This document shows positions 52,817 to 62,186 of a DNA stretch of 64,000 bases, piece after piece (within the stretch, counting starts at the first letter, position 1; the number at the start of each line of letters is the position of its first letter). The stretch comes from Hylemonella gracilis (GTDB taxonomy: Bacteria > Pseudomonadota > Gammaproteobacteria > Burkholderiales > Burkholderiaceae_C). The translations under genes were made by a program, and so were the position numbers. The notes beneath the pieces are model-generated. The model was not told the origin of the DNA. It did not search any database and saw only the letters and a list, made by a program, of their open reading frames with translations. The stretch covers positions 328,501 to 392,500 of the forward strand of contig NZ_CP031395.1 of NCBI RefSeq assembly GCF_004328645.1, written 5' to 3'.

Positions 52817-52830
52817 TTGTATACAATTGT
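52817..52830. promoter_or_regulatory. Palindrome upstream of the fifth chemoreceptor gene
   Basis: TTGTATACAA (52817-52826) overlaps a second palindrome ACAATTGT (52823-52830), 13 bp upstream of the ATG. TTGTATACAA-like sites are typical of GntR/FadR-family repressors. It sits where it would block transcription or ribosome entry. Confidence 0.4.
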
Positions 52831-52899
52831 AAGGATTGTAACTTTCGGGTCCAACCGCGTGATTCTGTCCGGAATTGGGCGTTTAGAGAACCATTTTCT

Positions 52900-53931
52900 T
52901 CATCCGCTCCAGACAGGCAGGGTGACATCGCGCAATTGGTCGCGGCGGCGCTCGTAATCCGGCATGACGGAACGCACGGTCTCCCAGAAGCGCGGGCTGT
53001 GGTCCATGACGCGCAGATGGCTGAGTTCATGCACCACGACGTAGTCGATCACGGCCAGGGGCATGTGCATGAGGCGCCAGTTCAGGTGGATGCGGCCATC
53101 GCTGCTGGCGCTGCCCCAGCGCGTGCGCGCATTGCTCAAGGCGAGCTTGCGCCACTGCACTTGCAGCAAAGGGGCGTAAAGGTCGAGCCGCTGGGCGAAC
53201 AGCGCCCGCGCCTCCTGCAGAAACCAGCCATGCACCGCGTCGCGAATCTGCGCGGTCGGCGCGTCGGCGGGCAAGTCCAGACGCAGGGTGCAGCCCGCCT
53301 CTCCCGAGGGCGTGACCCACCCCGTTTCCAGCACCGGCTGGGTCATGCGCCGGGCACGGACGCGTGCGGAGGATGGGACCGATGGCACAGCCGTCTGGCC
53401 CGCAGGGTCGAGGGGCATGGTCGGGTCGATGGGTCGCGCCAAGACCAGGGTGAGCGATTGCCCCAGCCAGGGCAACTCGGTGCCCATGCGCCATTCCAGC
53501 CGCGCCGCGTGGGCGCGCAGCTGGCGCGCCTGCATCTCATGCAGCTTGCGCACGATCCAGGAGGCTTTCTCCTGCAAGACGGCCTCCACCTCGTGGAGCG
53601 GTGTCCAGCGCGGCGCACTGACCGTCAAACCGGCCACGCTCACAGCCATGCCGATCGTGCGGCGACGGCCACGCTTGAATTCATAGGCCACGGGGATCTC
53701 GCCCAGCCGGGTCTGTCGATTGGCGTGGGGATGCGTGAATGCCGCGTCGAGTGGCGCTGGCGGGGTCAAATGGCTGGGCGTGGCTTCCAATGTCAGCCCC
53801 TGCGGCGTCGGGACGGCGTCAGGCCTTGCCGTGGCGGTGGGGGACACACGCGCCTTGGGCGACGGCGAGGGCTGGGGCTCGGCGTGTGGCCCGTCGAGAA
53901 AATCCAGGGCGAGTTGCAGAAGACCGCGCAT
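52900..53931 (-). CDS. YgjP-type (DUF45) metallopeptidase
   Basis: The 343-residue product has a Pro/Ala-rich N-terminal extension (~10-70) that is long for the family. It then has the DUF45 core: WIVRKLHEMQ, RTRWGSASSDGRIHLNWRL and the zinc site HELSHLRVMDHSPRFWE near residues 293-309. Similar proteins are predicted zinc peptidases or SprT-like domains; function is not established. The gene is the last of a chain on the minus strand that starts with corC. Confidence 0.87.
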   Translation of the reverse strand: MRGLLQLALDFLDGPHAEPQPSPSPKARVSPTATARPDAVPTPQGLTLEATPSHLTPPAPLDAAFTHPHANRQTRLGEIPVAYEFKRGRRRTIGMAVSVAGLTVSAPRWTPLHEVEAVLQEKASWIVRKLHEMQARQLRAHAARLEWRMGTELPWLGQSLTLVLARPIDPTMPLDPAGQTAVPSVPSSARVRARRMTQPVLETGWVTPSGEAGCTLRLDLPADAPTAQIRDAVHGWFLQEARALFAQRLDLYAPLLQVQWRKLALSNARTRWGSASSDGRIHLNWRLMHMPLAVIDYVVVHELSHLRVMDHSPRFWETVRSVMPDYERRRDQLRDVTLPVWSG

Positions 53932-53956
53932 GGGCGTGCGCCAGCCGGGGGGCGTC

Positions 53957-54706
53957 TCAGGCCCCGGTCTTGGTTTGGTAGGCCTCGGGGTCGAGCCGGT
54001 GCATCTGGCCTTCGATCCAGCCTTCCACTTCGCGCATCAGTTCCGCAGGCTCACGGCCCTGGCTGGGAATGGGCTGGCCGATTACCACGTCCACCACGCC
54101 GGGGCGCTTGAGGAACGCCTTGCGCGGCCAGACCCGGGCCGAATTGACGGCAATCGGAATCACCGGTGCGCCGGTCTCGATGGCCAGGCGCGTGCCGCCG
54201 GTCTTGTAGACGCCCTTCTGGCCCCGGGGGATGCGCGTGCCCTCGGGGAACATGATGATCCAGACGCCGCGCGCCAAAAGGCGCTTGCCCTGGGCAACCA
54301 CCTTGTTGAAGGCCTCGTTGCGTTGCGAGCGATCGATGTGGATCATGTCCAGCCGCGCCATGGCCCAGCCGAAGAAAGGCACGTACAGCAGCTCCTTCTT
54401 GAACACGAAGGCCAGCGGGTTCGGCATCAAGGTGGGGATCAGGAAAGTCTCCAGCGTGGACTGGTGCTTGACCAGCAGGATGGCCTGGCTGGTTTCGCCC
54501 TGCGGCAGGTTCTCCATGCCGGTGATGCGCACTTTGATGCCCAGCAGCACGCGCGCACCGCGAATGGCCAGGCTCAGCCAGCCCACCGCCAACCAGTACA
54601 TGGGATTGCCGCGCAGAAAGATGGATGCGGTCAACATCATGATGGCCCAAGGCACCACGGTGACCAGCATCCAGAGCGCGTGCAGCAGGGAGCGCAGAAA
54701 AATCAT
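53957..54706 (-). CDS. plsC: 1-acyl-sn-glycerol-3-phosphate acyltransferase
   Basis: The 249-residue product has an N-terminal membrane helix pair (~5-55) and the acyltransferase motifs H-X4-E (KHQSTLETF, His81, Glu86), KKELLYVPFFGWAMARLDMI and FPEGTR (153-158). The HX4E variant is normal for beta-proteobacterial PlsC proteins. It makes phosphatidic acid from lysophosphatidate at the inner membrane. It starts 20 bp after the gmhB gene and belongs to the same operon. Confidence 0.94.
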   Translation of the reverse strand: MIFLRSLLHALWMLVTVVPWAIMMLTASIFLRGNPMYWLAVGWLSLAIRGARVLLGIKVRITGMENLPQGETSQAILLVKHQSTLETFLIPTLMPNPLAFVFKKELLYVPFFGWAMARLDMIHIDRSQRNEAFNKVVAQGKRLLARGVWIIMFPEGTRIPRGQKGVYKTGGTRLAIETGAPVIPIAVNSARVWPRKAFLKRPGVVDVVIGQPIPSQGREPAELMREVEGWIEGQMHRLDPEAYQTKTGA

Positions 54707-54726
54707 CTCGAAATCCTTGATGGGTG

Positions 54727-55332
54727 TCAGTCGCCGTGCGGCGCGCTCTGCGGTTCGTGGTCGCGCGCGATCAGCCAGGCGGCGAAGGCGGCCAGATTGT
54801 CGTGCACCCGGGTGCCGGCCGGGAAGTTGCCGGGCAGGGCCTGACCCGCGGCCAGGGGCTCGCGCCAGGCCGCGCCCTTGCCGGTCAGCACCAGATGCGG
54901 TTCGCAGCCCACCGATGCGCCAGCGATCAGGTCGCGCGCCGTGTCACCGACCGTGGGCACGCCATGCAGCGAAACCCCGTAACGCTCACCGATTTGCTCG
55001 AACAGACCGGGCGCGGGTTTGCGGCAATGGCAGGCTTGCTCCGGCCCATGCGGGCAATAAAAGATGGCCTCCACCCGACCGCCCGCCGTGGCCAGCAGCT
55101 TGTGCATCTTGGTGTGCATGGCGTTGAGTGCGGCGACATCGAAGAGGCCGCGCCCCAAACCGGATTGGTTGGAGGCGACCACCACATGCCAGCCGGCATG
55201 GTTGAGCCGGGCGATGGCCTCCAGCGCACCGGGCAGGGGCGCCCATTCCGCCTCCGACTTCACGTAGTCGTCGCGATCCTGATTGATCGTGCCATCACGA
55301 TCCAGGATAACCAGCTTGAGGGCGTTGGGCAT
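54727..55332 (-). CDS. gmhB: D-glycero-beta-D-manno-heptose 1,7-bisphosphate 7-phosphatase
   Basis: The 201-residue product is a HAD phosphatase. Asp11 and Asp13 (LDRDGT) are nucleophile and acid, ASNQSG carries motif II, and HCRKPAPG with DTARDL motifs III/IV. The Cys/His cluster in YCPHGPEQACHC is the structural zinc site. GmhB makes the heptose precursor for lipopolysaccharide. It lies 36 bp after glyS. Confidence 0.93.
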   Translation of the reverse strand: MPNALKLVILDRDGTINQDRDDYVKSEAEWAPLPGALEAIARLNHAGWHVVVASNQSGLGRGLFDVAALNAMHTKMHKLLATAGGRVEAIFYCPHGPEQACHCRKPAPGLFEQIGERYGVSLHGVPTVGDTARDLIAGASVGCEPHLVLTGKGAAWREPLAAGQALPGNFPAGTRVHDNLAAFAAWLIARDHEPQSAPHGD

Positions 55333-55368
55333 GGTGTGTGGGGACGGTGGTTTGGACGTCTCGTCGCG

Positions 55369-57510
55369 TCAGGCCGCCAGCCGGGACAGATCGGCCACGC
55401 GGTTCATGGCTTCGTGCAGGCTCTTGAGCAGGCCCAGACGGTTGGCGCGCAAGGCGGCGTCCTCGGCATTGACCATCACGCCATCGAAGAATGCGTCCAC
55501 CGGGGCCTTGAGCACCGCCAGTTCACGCAGGGAGGCAGCGTATTCGCCATTCGCGTAGAGACTGTCGGCCAGCGGTTGTACGCTGTGCAGCGCGCCGTGC
55601 AGGGCTTGTTCCGCCGGCTCGGTGAGCAGCCCCGTGTTGACCTTGGCCTCGACGGCGCCTTCGGCTTTCTTGAGGATGTTGCCGATGCGTTTGTTGGCGG
55701 CGGCCAGGGCAGCAGCTTCGGGCAGGGCGGCGAAGGCGCGCACGGCGGTCAGGCGCTTGACCACATCACCAAGATGCCGAGGAAACACAGCCAAAACTGC
55801 GTCGACCTCAATGGTGCTGTATCCCTGCTCCCGCAATCCGCCAGCGAACCTCTCATAAATAAACTCGCGCAATGAATCAAACACTGCTACGTAGCCACGG
55901 TCCTCTGGGAATTGCTTCTCTGCAATCCCAATGAGTTCAATCAAATCAAGCGGTAGGCCTTTTTCAACAAGCATCCGAATCACACCAAGAGCGTGCCGTC
56001 GTAGCGCGAACGGATCCTTGTCCCCGGTCGGAAACTGCTTAATCGCGAAGAGCCCAGCCAGCGTTTCCAATTTATCAGCGAGCGCTATGGCCACACCGAC
56101 AGTACCTCGCGGCAGTTCGTCACCCGCGAAGCGCGGCTTGTAGTGGTCTTCGATGGCGTGCGCAATCTCCTCGCCCAGGCCATCGTGGCGCGCGTAGTAG
56201 CCGCCCATGATGCCCTGCAGCTCCGGAAACTCACCCACCATATCGGTCAGCAAATCGGTCTTGGCCAGGCGCGCAGCGATGTCCGCAGCCGCCACCAGCT
56301 TGGCGTCACCCAATTGCTGCGCGATGGCCTTGGCGATGGCACGCACGCGTTCCACGCGCTCACCCTGCGTGCCCAGTTTGTTGTGATACACGACCTTGCC
56401 CAGGCCCTCGACGCGCGATTCCAAGGTCTTCTTGCGGTCTTGGTCGAAGAAGAATTTGGCGTCGGCCAGGCGCGGGCGCACCACGCGCTCGTTACCGCCG
56501 ATCACGGCGCTGGCGTCGGCTGGGCTGATGTTGCTAACCACGAGGAACTTGTTCGTCAGCCTGCCAGCCGTGTCGAGCAGGGGGAAGTACTTCTGGTTGG
56601 CCTTCATCGTGAGGATGAGGCATTCCTGCGGCACGGCCAGGAACTCCTTCTCGAACTCACAGACGAGTACATGCGGGCGCTCGACCAGGCCCGTGACTTC
56701 GTCCAGCAGGGCTGCGTCTTCAATGGGGCGCACGCCACCGCCCACCTGGGCGGCTGCCGCCGCGAGCTGGCGCACGATCTCGGCGCGGCGCTCGGTGAAG
56801 GAAGCAATGACGGCACCGTCCTCGCGCAAGGCGGTGGCATAGCTGTCGGCGTCCTTGAGGACGACCACCTCCTTCTTGGCCTCGAAGCGATGGCCGCGTG
56901 TGCTGTTGCCGGCCTTCAGACCCAGGGCTTGGACTGGCAACACGGTGCCCCCATGCAGGGCCACCAGGCCATGCGCCGGACGCACAAAATTCACGCTGCT
57001 CCAGCCAGGCAGTTCGCAATCGGTCTCGAGCTGGTAGCTCATGACCTTGGGAATGGGTAACTTGGTGATCGCCTCATCCAGCGCCTTCTGCAAGCCCGCC
57101 GCCAGCGGGGCGCCGGGCACCACGCTGTCGTAGAACAGCGCCTCGGCCTTGCCATCGGGCGCGCGCTTGAGGGCTGCCACGGCCTTCGCGGCATCAGACA
57201 CATCCGCGCCCAGGGCCTGGAGTTTCTTGAGCAGGGCCGGCGTGGCCTGGCCGTCCGCGCCCAGTCCCACGCTCACGGGCATGAGCTTTTGCTGCACGGC
57301 TTTGTCCGTGGCCTTGCTGGCCACCGCCGTCACGTGCACGGCCAGGCGACGCGGCGAGGCGTAGGGTGTGACGACGGAATCCGCACTAGCCAGGCCCTGG
57401 ACCTTGAGCTGGTCCACCAGCACGGAAGCGAAGGCATCCCCCAGCTTCTTGAGCGCCTTGGGCGGCAGCTCTTCGACAAACAGTTCGACAAGAAGATTGT
57501 TCATGCTCAT
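55369..57510 (-). CDS. glyS: Glycine-tRNA ligase, beta subunit
   Basis: The 713-residue product is the beta chain of the bacterial alpha2beta2 enzyme. Visible are VELFVEELPPKAL at the N-terminus, FVRPAHGLVALHGG, GNSTRGHRF, the NQKYFPLLDTAGRLTNKFLVVSN and VRPRLADAKFFFDQDRK segments and a C-terminal tRNA-binding region. The beta chain recognises tRNA-Gly. The gene overlaps nothing and lies 4 bp after glyQ. The stretch 55760-56110 has lower GC (about 50% in 55801-55980 by hand count) and different codon choice from the rest of the gene, but the frame and protein pattern are intact. An ATG at 57504 is a possible alternative start. Confidence 0.96.
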   Translation of the reverse strand: MSMNNLLVELFVEELPPKALKKLGDAFASVLVDQLKVQGLASADSVVTPYASPRRLAVHVTAVASKATDKAVQQKLMPVSVGLGADGQATPALLKKLQALGADVSDAAKAVAALKRAPDGKAEALFYDSVVPGAPLAAGLQKALDEAITKLPIPKVMSYQLETDCELPGWSSVNFVRPAHGLVALHGGTVLPVQALGLKAGNSTRGHRFEAKKEVVVLKDADSYATALREDGAVIASFTERRAEIVRQLAAAAAQVGGGVRPIEDAALLDEVTGLVERPHVLVCEFEKEFLAVPQECLILTMKANQKYFPLLDTAGRLTNKFLVVSNISPADASAVIGGNERVVRPRLADAKFFFDQDRKKTLESRVEGLGKVVYHNKLGTQGERVERVRAIAKAIAQQLGDAKLVAAADIAARLAKTDLLTDMVGEFPELQGIMGGYYARHDGLGEEIAHAIEDHYKPRFAGDELPRGTVGVAIALADKLETLAGLFAIKQFPTGDKDPFALRRHALGVIRMLVEKGLPLDLIELIGIAEKQFPEDRGYVAVFDSLREFIYERFAGGLREQGYSTIEVDAVLAVFPRHLGDVVKRLTAVRAFAALPEAAALAAANKRIGNILKKAEGAVEAKVNTGLLTEPAEQALHGALHSVQPLADSLYANGEYAASLRELAVLKAPVDAFFDGVMVNAEDAALRANRLGLLKSLHEAMNRVADLSRLAA

Positions 57511-57514
57511 GGTC

Positions 57515-58432
57515 TCAGGCGGCCTTCTTCTCAGTCTGCTTCTCGATCTGCGCCACCCACTCGCGCGGCGCCATGGGGAAACCCAGGCGCTCGCGGCTCT
57601 CGTAGTAGCTCTGCGCGACGCTGCGCGCGAGGTTGCGGATGCGGCCGATGTAGGCGGCGCGTTCGGTCACGGAGATGGCGCCGCGTGCGTCCAGCAGGTT
57701 GAAGCTGTGCGCGCACTTGAGCACCTGCTCGTAAGCCGGCAGGGCCAGCTGCTGCTCCATCAAGTGCTTGGCCTGCTTCTCGTGCGCCGTGAAGGCGGTG
57801 AACAGGAAATCGGCGTCGCTGTGCTCGAAGTTGTAGGCTGACTGCTCTTTCTCGTTCTGCAGATAGACGTCGCCGTAACTCAGGCTATCGGTCCACTTCA
57901 GGTTATAGACGTTGTCCACGCCCTGCAGGTACATGGCCAGGCGCTCCAGGCCATAGGTGATCTCGCCGGTGATGGGCTTGCAGTCGATGCCGCCAACCTG
58001 CTGGAAGTAGGTGAACTGCGTCACTTCCATGCCGTTGAGCCAGACTTCCCAGCCCAGACCCCAGGCACCCAGCGTGGGGTTCTCCCAGTCGTCCTCGACA
58101 AAGCGGATGTCGTTCTTTTTCAGATCAAAGCCCAGGGCTTCGAGCGAACCCAGGTATAGCTCGAGGATGTTGCTGGGCGCGGGCTTGAGCACGACCTGAT
58201 ATTGGTAGTAGTGCTGCAGACGGTTGGGGTTTTCGCCGTAGCGACCGTCCTTGGGCCGGCGACTGGGCTGCACGTAGGCAGCCTTCCAGGGCTCCGGGCC
58301 GATGGCGCGCAGGAAGGTGGCGGTGTGCGAAGTGCCCGCGCCGACTTCCATGTCATAGGGCTGCAGGAGCGCGCAGCCTTGTTTGTCCCAATAGGACTGC
58401 AAGGTGAGGATGATTTGCTGGAAGGTCAACAT
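57515..58432 (-). CDS. glyQ: Glycine-tRNA ligase, alpha subunit
   Basis: The 305-residue product contains the class II catalytic core of the enzyme: [61 protein letters not shown] (motif 2-like) and [25 protein letters not shown] (motif 3-like). It activates glycine and passes it to tRNA bound by GlyS. The start MLTFQQ at 58432 is the usual one; ten codons further upstream are in frame but are not typical. It follows lnt by 79 bp. Confidence 0.97.
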   Translation of the reverse strand: MLTFQQIILTLQSYWDKQGCALLQPYDMEVGAGTSHTATFLRAIGPEPWKAAYVQPSRRPKDGRYGENPNRLQHYYQYQVVLKPAPSNILELYLGSLEALGFDLKKNDIRFVEDDWENPTLGAWGLGWEVWLNGMEVTQFTYFQQVGGIDCKPITGEITYGLERLAMYLQGVDNVYNLKWTDSLSYGDVYLQNEKEQSAYNFEHSDADFLFTAFTAHEKQAKHLMEQQLALPAYEQVLKCAHSFNLLDARGAISVTERAAYIGRIRNLARSVAQSYYESRERLGFPMAPREWVAQIEKQTEKKAA

Positions 58433-58510
58433 GGGTGAGCAGGTGGCGGCCCTAGGGGCCACCGAGCCATTAAAGCGTCTGAGGGCGGCCCAAAGGCCGA
58501 GCCCGTGATT

Positions 58511-60145
58511 TTACGGTTCCACGCCCGCCGAAACCGCGCGCCTTGATCGGCTACGCCAGACGGCCCAGGACACGACGGCCAAGCCCAGGATCCAGAGCGG
58601 CCAGAGCCCGCAGGCCGCGACCCAGCGGGCGTAAGGCGTGCGACCGGTCTGACCCTCCACATCGACGGTGAGCACACCCCGGGTATAGGGCGCAAGCATG
58701 GCGCGCACCCGGCCCTGGTGATCAATCCAGGCGGTCGCACCCGTGTTGGTGGCGCGCACCATGGGGCGCGCGAACTCCAGGGCGCGCATGCGCGAAATGT
58801 GCAGATGCTGGGCCACCGCCACCGTGTCGCCGAACCAGGCGATGTTGCTGAGGTTGACGAACGCGGTGGGCGCGGCCGCCGCGTCGGCGAAGCGCGCGCC
58901 CAGCTCCTCGCCAAACAGATCCTCGTAGCAGATGTTCAGGGCCAGGCGCTGGCCCTGCCAGGTGAACGAAGCTTGGTTCAAATCGCCGCGATTGAAGTCA
59001 CCGAGCGGGATCTGCATCATGGCCGTGAACCAATGGAACCCCACGGGGATGAATTCGCCGAAGGGCACCAGGTGGTGCTTGTCGTAGCGGTAAGGCCCCT
59101 GCCCCGGCGCCAGACCGATCACAGAGTTGGTATATCCGTCGCGGAAATTGCCCACAGGCAGACCGATCAAGGCAGCCGACGAGCCGCCTTGCGTGTAACG
59201 GGCTACGAGCTGAGGCCAGTAGCCCGCAGGCAGGTCCTGGGGCAGCAGGGGCAAAGCGGTCTCCGGCGCGACCACCAAGGCGGTGTCCGGAGGAACTTGC
59301 AGCAGTCGGTCGCCATACCAACGCAGGGAGAGTGCCACGCCACTGCCGGGCTGGAACTTCTCGTCCTGGGGAATATTGCCTTGCAACAAGGCGACGCGCA
59401 GCCTGCCGGTTGACTGGGTTTGCAAGGGCAGCCAGCGCTGTTGCGCGAGGGGCAGGCATAGCACCAGAACCACGGCAAGGCCATCGATGCCCGCACGTCG
59501 CCATGCGCGCTCACCCTCTTGCCCGGACGGGGCCAAGAAGATTTGCCGTCCGGTGGAGGCCAGCATCATCGCGAGCCAGGCCGTCACCGCCGTGATGCCG
59601 TACACCCCAATCCACGGTGCGTAAGCCGCCAGCGGCCCTTGCACATGCGCGTACCCGGCGGCGCCCCAGCCAAAGCCGGTGAACCAGCGCCCTCGCGCCA
59701 GTTCGGCCAACAGCCAGAGCGCGGCGAACAACAAGGCATTCACGGCGGGTCGCCCCGGGCCCAGTTTCCTCGCGAGGTAAGCGTACAGGGCACAGGCGGC
59801 GGCGGCATACAGCGCCAGCGTGCCCGACAGCGCCAACACCGCGAGCGCTGCCAGCGGCTCGGGCAAGCCGCCATAGCGATGCATCGCGATGAACATCCAC
59901 CAGAAACTGCCAGCCAACCAAGCCGTGGCATACAGCCAGCCGAGTCCCGCAGCCGAAGAGGCGTGCGCGGCCGGCTTGCCCTTGCCAGGCCAGACCTGGT
60001 ACAGAAGCAAGCTGGCCAGCACGCCCATAGAAAGCAATTGCAACCAGCCTTGCGGCTGACCGTCCCAAGGCGTCGCGATGGACATGGCCTGCAAGCCGCC
60101 CGCCACCAATGACAGGCTGATGCGGACTGCCGTGCTCACGCGCAT
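58511..60145 (-). CDS. lnt: Apolipoprotein N-acyltransferase
   Basis: The 544-residue product has about six membrane helices in the first half and a nitrilase-type catalytic domain in the second. The triad is Glu in VVAPETALPLL, Lys in YDKHHLVPFGEF, and Cys in NICYEDLFG. Lnt adds the third acyl chain to lipoproteins in the inner membrane. The start at 60145 (ATG) is chosen; a GTG at 60163 is also in frame and overlaps the corC end. It lies in the usual corC-lnt-glyQ-glyS order of Burkholderiales. Confidence 0.95.
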   Translation of the reverse strand: MRVSTAVRISLSLVAGGLQAMSIATPWDGQPQGWLQLLSMGVLASLLLYQVWPGKGKPAAHASSAAGLGWLYATAWLAGSFWWMFIAMHRYGGLPEPLAALAVLALSGTLALYAAAACALYAYLARKLGPGRPAVNALLFAALWLLAELARGRWFTGFGWGAAGYAHVQGPLAAYAPWIGVYGITAVTAWLAMMLASTGRQIFLAPSGQEGERAWRRAGIDGLAVVLVLCLPLAQQRWLPLQTQSTGRLRVALLQGNIPQDEKFQPGSGVALSLRWYGDRLLQVPPDTALVVAPETALPLLPQDLPAGYWPQLVARYTQGGSSAALIGLPVGNFRDGYTNSVIGLAPGQGPYRYDKHHLVPFGEFIPVGFHWFTAMMQIPLGDFNRGDLNQASFTWQGQRLALNICYEDLFGEELGARFADAAAAPTAFVNLSNIAWFGDTVAVAQHLHISRMRALEFARPMVRATNTGATAWIDHQGRVRAMLAPYTRGVLTVDVEGQTGRTPYARWVAACGLWPLWILGLAVVSWAVWRSRSRRAVSAGVEP

Positions 60146-60155
60146 CGCGCGGACG

Positions 60156-61040
60156 TCAGGCACGCGGGCTGTTGTCAGATGGCGAGGTCACAGGAGTGAC
60201 CTTGAACCACCGGACCGCGCCGCCCTTGGTGTGCAAGACGATGAACTTCAGGCCGGCGATGACGTGCTGCTCACCCCGGCGCGGCACATGCCCCATTTCA
60301 TGCGCGATCAAGCCACCGACGGTGTCAAAGCTCTCGTCAGGGTCGCTCGCGATGATCTCCACGCCAAAGGCCTCGTTGACACGCTGGATGGCAGCACTGC
60401 CACTGACGCGGTAAGTCTGGTCGGCAAGGCCGAAAATATCGCCCTCGTCTTCGGAAATGTCGAACTCATCCTCGATTTCACCGACGATCTGTTCGAGTAC
60501 ATCCTCGATGGTGATGAGGCCGGCCACGCGGCCAAATTCATCGATCACGATGGCTAGATGATTGCGCGTGCCCCGGAATTCACGCAGCAGGTCATTCAGC
60601 CCCTTGCTTTCCGGCACGAACACCGCTGGTCGCAACAGCGCCCGGATATTCAGTTCGGGCGCGCGCTGCAGTTTGAGCAAATCCTTGGCCAAGAGAATGC
60701 CGATGATGTTTTCCCGTTCCCCTTCGTACACTGGAAAACGCGAATGCGCGGCATCGATGACCGCGTGGAGCAACTCGCTGTAGGGTGCGTTGATGTCCAC
60801 CAAGTCCATGCGTGGGGTCGGCACCATCACATCGCCGGCGCTTTGATCGGCCATGCGCAGCACGCCTTCGAGCATGAAGCGCGACTCAGCGCCTATGAGC
60901 TGCTTGTCCTCGGCTTCGGCGAGGGTCTCGATCAGTTCGGCCGTGGAGTCCGGTCCCGGCCGAATGATTTCGACAATTCTTTTCCAGAGAGTGCGCTTGT
61001 CTTCCTTCTCGGAAAAACGCGCAGGATAAGGGTCAGGCAC
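60156..61040 (-). CDS. corC: CorC/YbeX-type CBS-domain transporter-associated protein
   Basis: The 294-residue product has a CBS-domain pair (~70-190; DVMVPTPRMDLVDI, HSRFPVYEGERENIIGILLAKDLL, GLNDLLREFRGTRNHLAIVIDEFGRVAGLITIEDVLEQIVGEIEDE) and a CorC_HlyC domain (~205-290; YRVSGSAAIQRVNEAFGVEI). The start is GTG 61040, giving PDPYPARFSEKEDK; this begins the normal protein. The frame stays open upstream without family resemblance. Its role is magnesium/cobalt efflux or lipoprotein maturation-linked; exact function is unsettled. Confidence 0.92.
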   Translation of the reverse strand: MPDPYPARFSEKEDKRTLWKRIVEIIRPGPDSTAELIETLAEAEDKQLIGAESRFMLEGVLRMADQSAGDVMVPTPRMDLVDINAPYSELLHAVIDAAHSRFPVYEGERENIIGILLAKDLLKLQRAPELNIRALLRPAVFVPESKGLNDLLREFRGTRNHLAIVIDEFGRVAGLITIEDVLEQIVGEIEDEFDISEDEGDIFGLADQTYRVSGSAAIQRVNEAFGVEIIASDPDESFDTVGGLIAHEMGHVPRRGEQHVIAGLKFIVLHTKGGAVRWFKVTPVTSPSDNSPRA

Positions 61041-61183
61041 TGAGGCAACGCACAAGGCGGAAGTTACGAAGCCTATAGGATAGCGGAGAAGCGTGACGGC
61101 TCGGAAATCGCCAGTGTCCCGCGGAAGATTGCGAACGGCACCTGATTGCTGCTGTGGGCATCGAGCTTGCGCGATGCCAAAAT

Positions 61184-61864
61184 TCAGGAGCCGGTTCGAT
61201 GTCGGCCTTCGCGTACGCCGCGCCGCACATCTTGCAGATCCGACAGCAAGTTCCAAAATTGCCGGGCTTGCATCTTGAGTCGATAGTCGGCTTGAGCCAA
61301 TTGCTCTTCCAGCAACTCCGCCACCTGCGTCTCGAACGTGGCCGCAGGCAGACGCAGATAGGCTTGCGCCTCAGAACCGTCGTATTCCACCGTGGCACCG
61401 GCTTTGCGCGCGATGCCCAGCATGATCTTGTTCTCACTCAAGGCGTGGATGAACATCAACTGCACGCCTGCGTTGCGGGCATGCAGCATGGCACGAGCGA
61501 AGAGTTGCCCCCCGTAACCATGCCCTCTGGCCGAGGGCAGGACGGAGACGCCAAACTCCGCGCAGGCGTCATAGCTTCGATCCACCGAATGCGCAAGGTG
61601 GGCCATGGCGACCAGCTTCAGGCGCCAGTTATAGATGCCAAACACGACATCGCGCTCGAAGTCTAATTTGTCTACATAGGAGCGGATTTGTGCGTCGTTG
61701 GCAGCGTATCCGAAACGGAGATACCGGTCCTGCGGGTCCAGCGCCAATAGATGGCCAGCGATGCGCTCACGATGCCGGGCGCTGAGACTGCGGATGACGG
61801 CCCACCAAGGCCGACGGGCCTTGGGCTTGCTTTGCACGACGTCGCTCTCCAGAGTAGAGGCCAT
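61184..61864 (-). CDS. GNAT-family N-acetyltransferase
   Basis: The 226-residue product has a GNAT core: YLRFGYAANDAQIRSYVD, YNWRLKLVAMAHLAHS, GVSVLPSARGHGYGGQLFARAMLHARNAG (acetyl-CoA loop) and MLGIARKAGATVEYDGSEAQAYL. The C-terminal ~50 residues are a helical extension ending in a basic tail. The target is unknown; it is divergent in context from all neighbours and stands alone between corC and the rRNA operon. Confidence 0.85.
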   Translation of the reverse strand: MASTLESDVVQSKPKARRPWWAVIRSLSARHRERIAGHLLALDPQDRYLRFGYAANDAQIRSYVDKLDFERDVVFGIYNWRLKLVAMAHLAHSVDRSYDACAEFGVSVLPSARGHGYGGQLFARAMLHARNAGVQLMFIHALSENKIMLGIARKAGATVEYDGSEAQAYLRLPAATFETQVAELLEEQLAQADYRLKMQARQFWNLLSDLQDVRRGVREGRHRTGS

Positions 61865-61897
61865 GGCCTTACTTTACGAGCATTCGCGATTTTCACC

Positions 61898-61941
61898 AAA
61901 ACAAAACAGAAACGCCCTCGTCGGAATAATCCGAGAGGGCG
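61898..61941 (-). terminator. Terminator of the rRNA operon
   Basis: On the minus strand CGCCCTC/GAGGGCG (61935-61941 with 61913-61919) encloses a second stem TCGG/CCGA. The hairpin is followed by TTTCTGTTTTGTTTT (61898-61912). Confidence 0.9.
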
Positions 61942-61956
61942 GTCTGAGGCTATAGG

Positions 61957-62072
61957 AGCCTGACGATGTCCTACTTTCACACGGGAACCCGCACTATCAT
62001 CGGCGCAAAGGCGTTTCACTGTCCTGTTCGGGATGGGAAGGAGTGGTACCACCTTGCTATGGTCATCAGGCA
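61957..62072 (-). rRNA. rrf: 5S ribosomal RNA
   Basis: Minus-strand sequence begins TGCCTGATGACCATAGC, contains the core TACCACTCCTTCCCATCCCG and ends GACATCGTCAGGC, with the two ends complementary as in 5S stem I. It is about 116 nt and lies 114 nt after the 23S 3' end in transcription order. Ends are estimated from pairing and may be off by a few bases. Confidence 0.95.
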
Positions 62073-62186
62073 TAACTTTTTGTCTTCTTGACTGTGTCAA
62101 GAGGACCAATTTATAGAGCTCGAATCAGCTTATTTGGATTGCGTCTTGGCATAACCAACTTGATCTGCATTGAGATCAAAGTTATA

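Noticed and set aside
62073..62186. tRNA gene in the 23S-5S spacer
   Set aside because: No cloverleaf or TTCGA-type T-loop was seen; the spacer is A/T-rich and only 114 nt.
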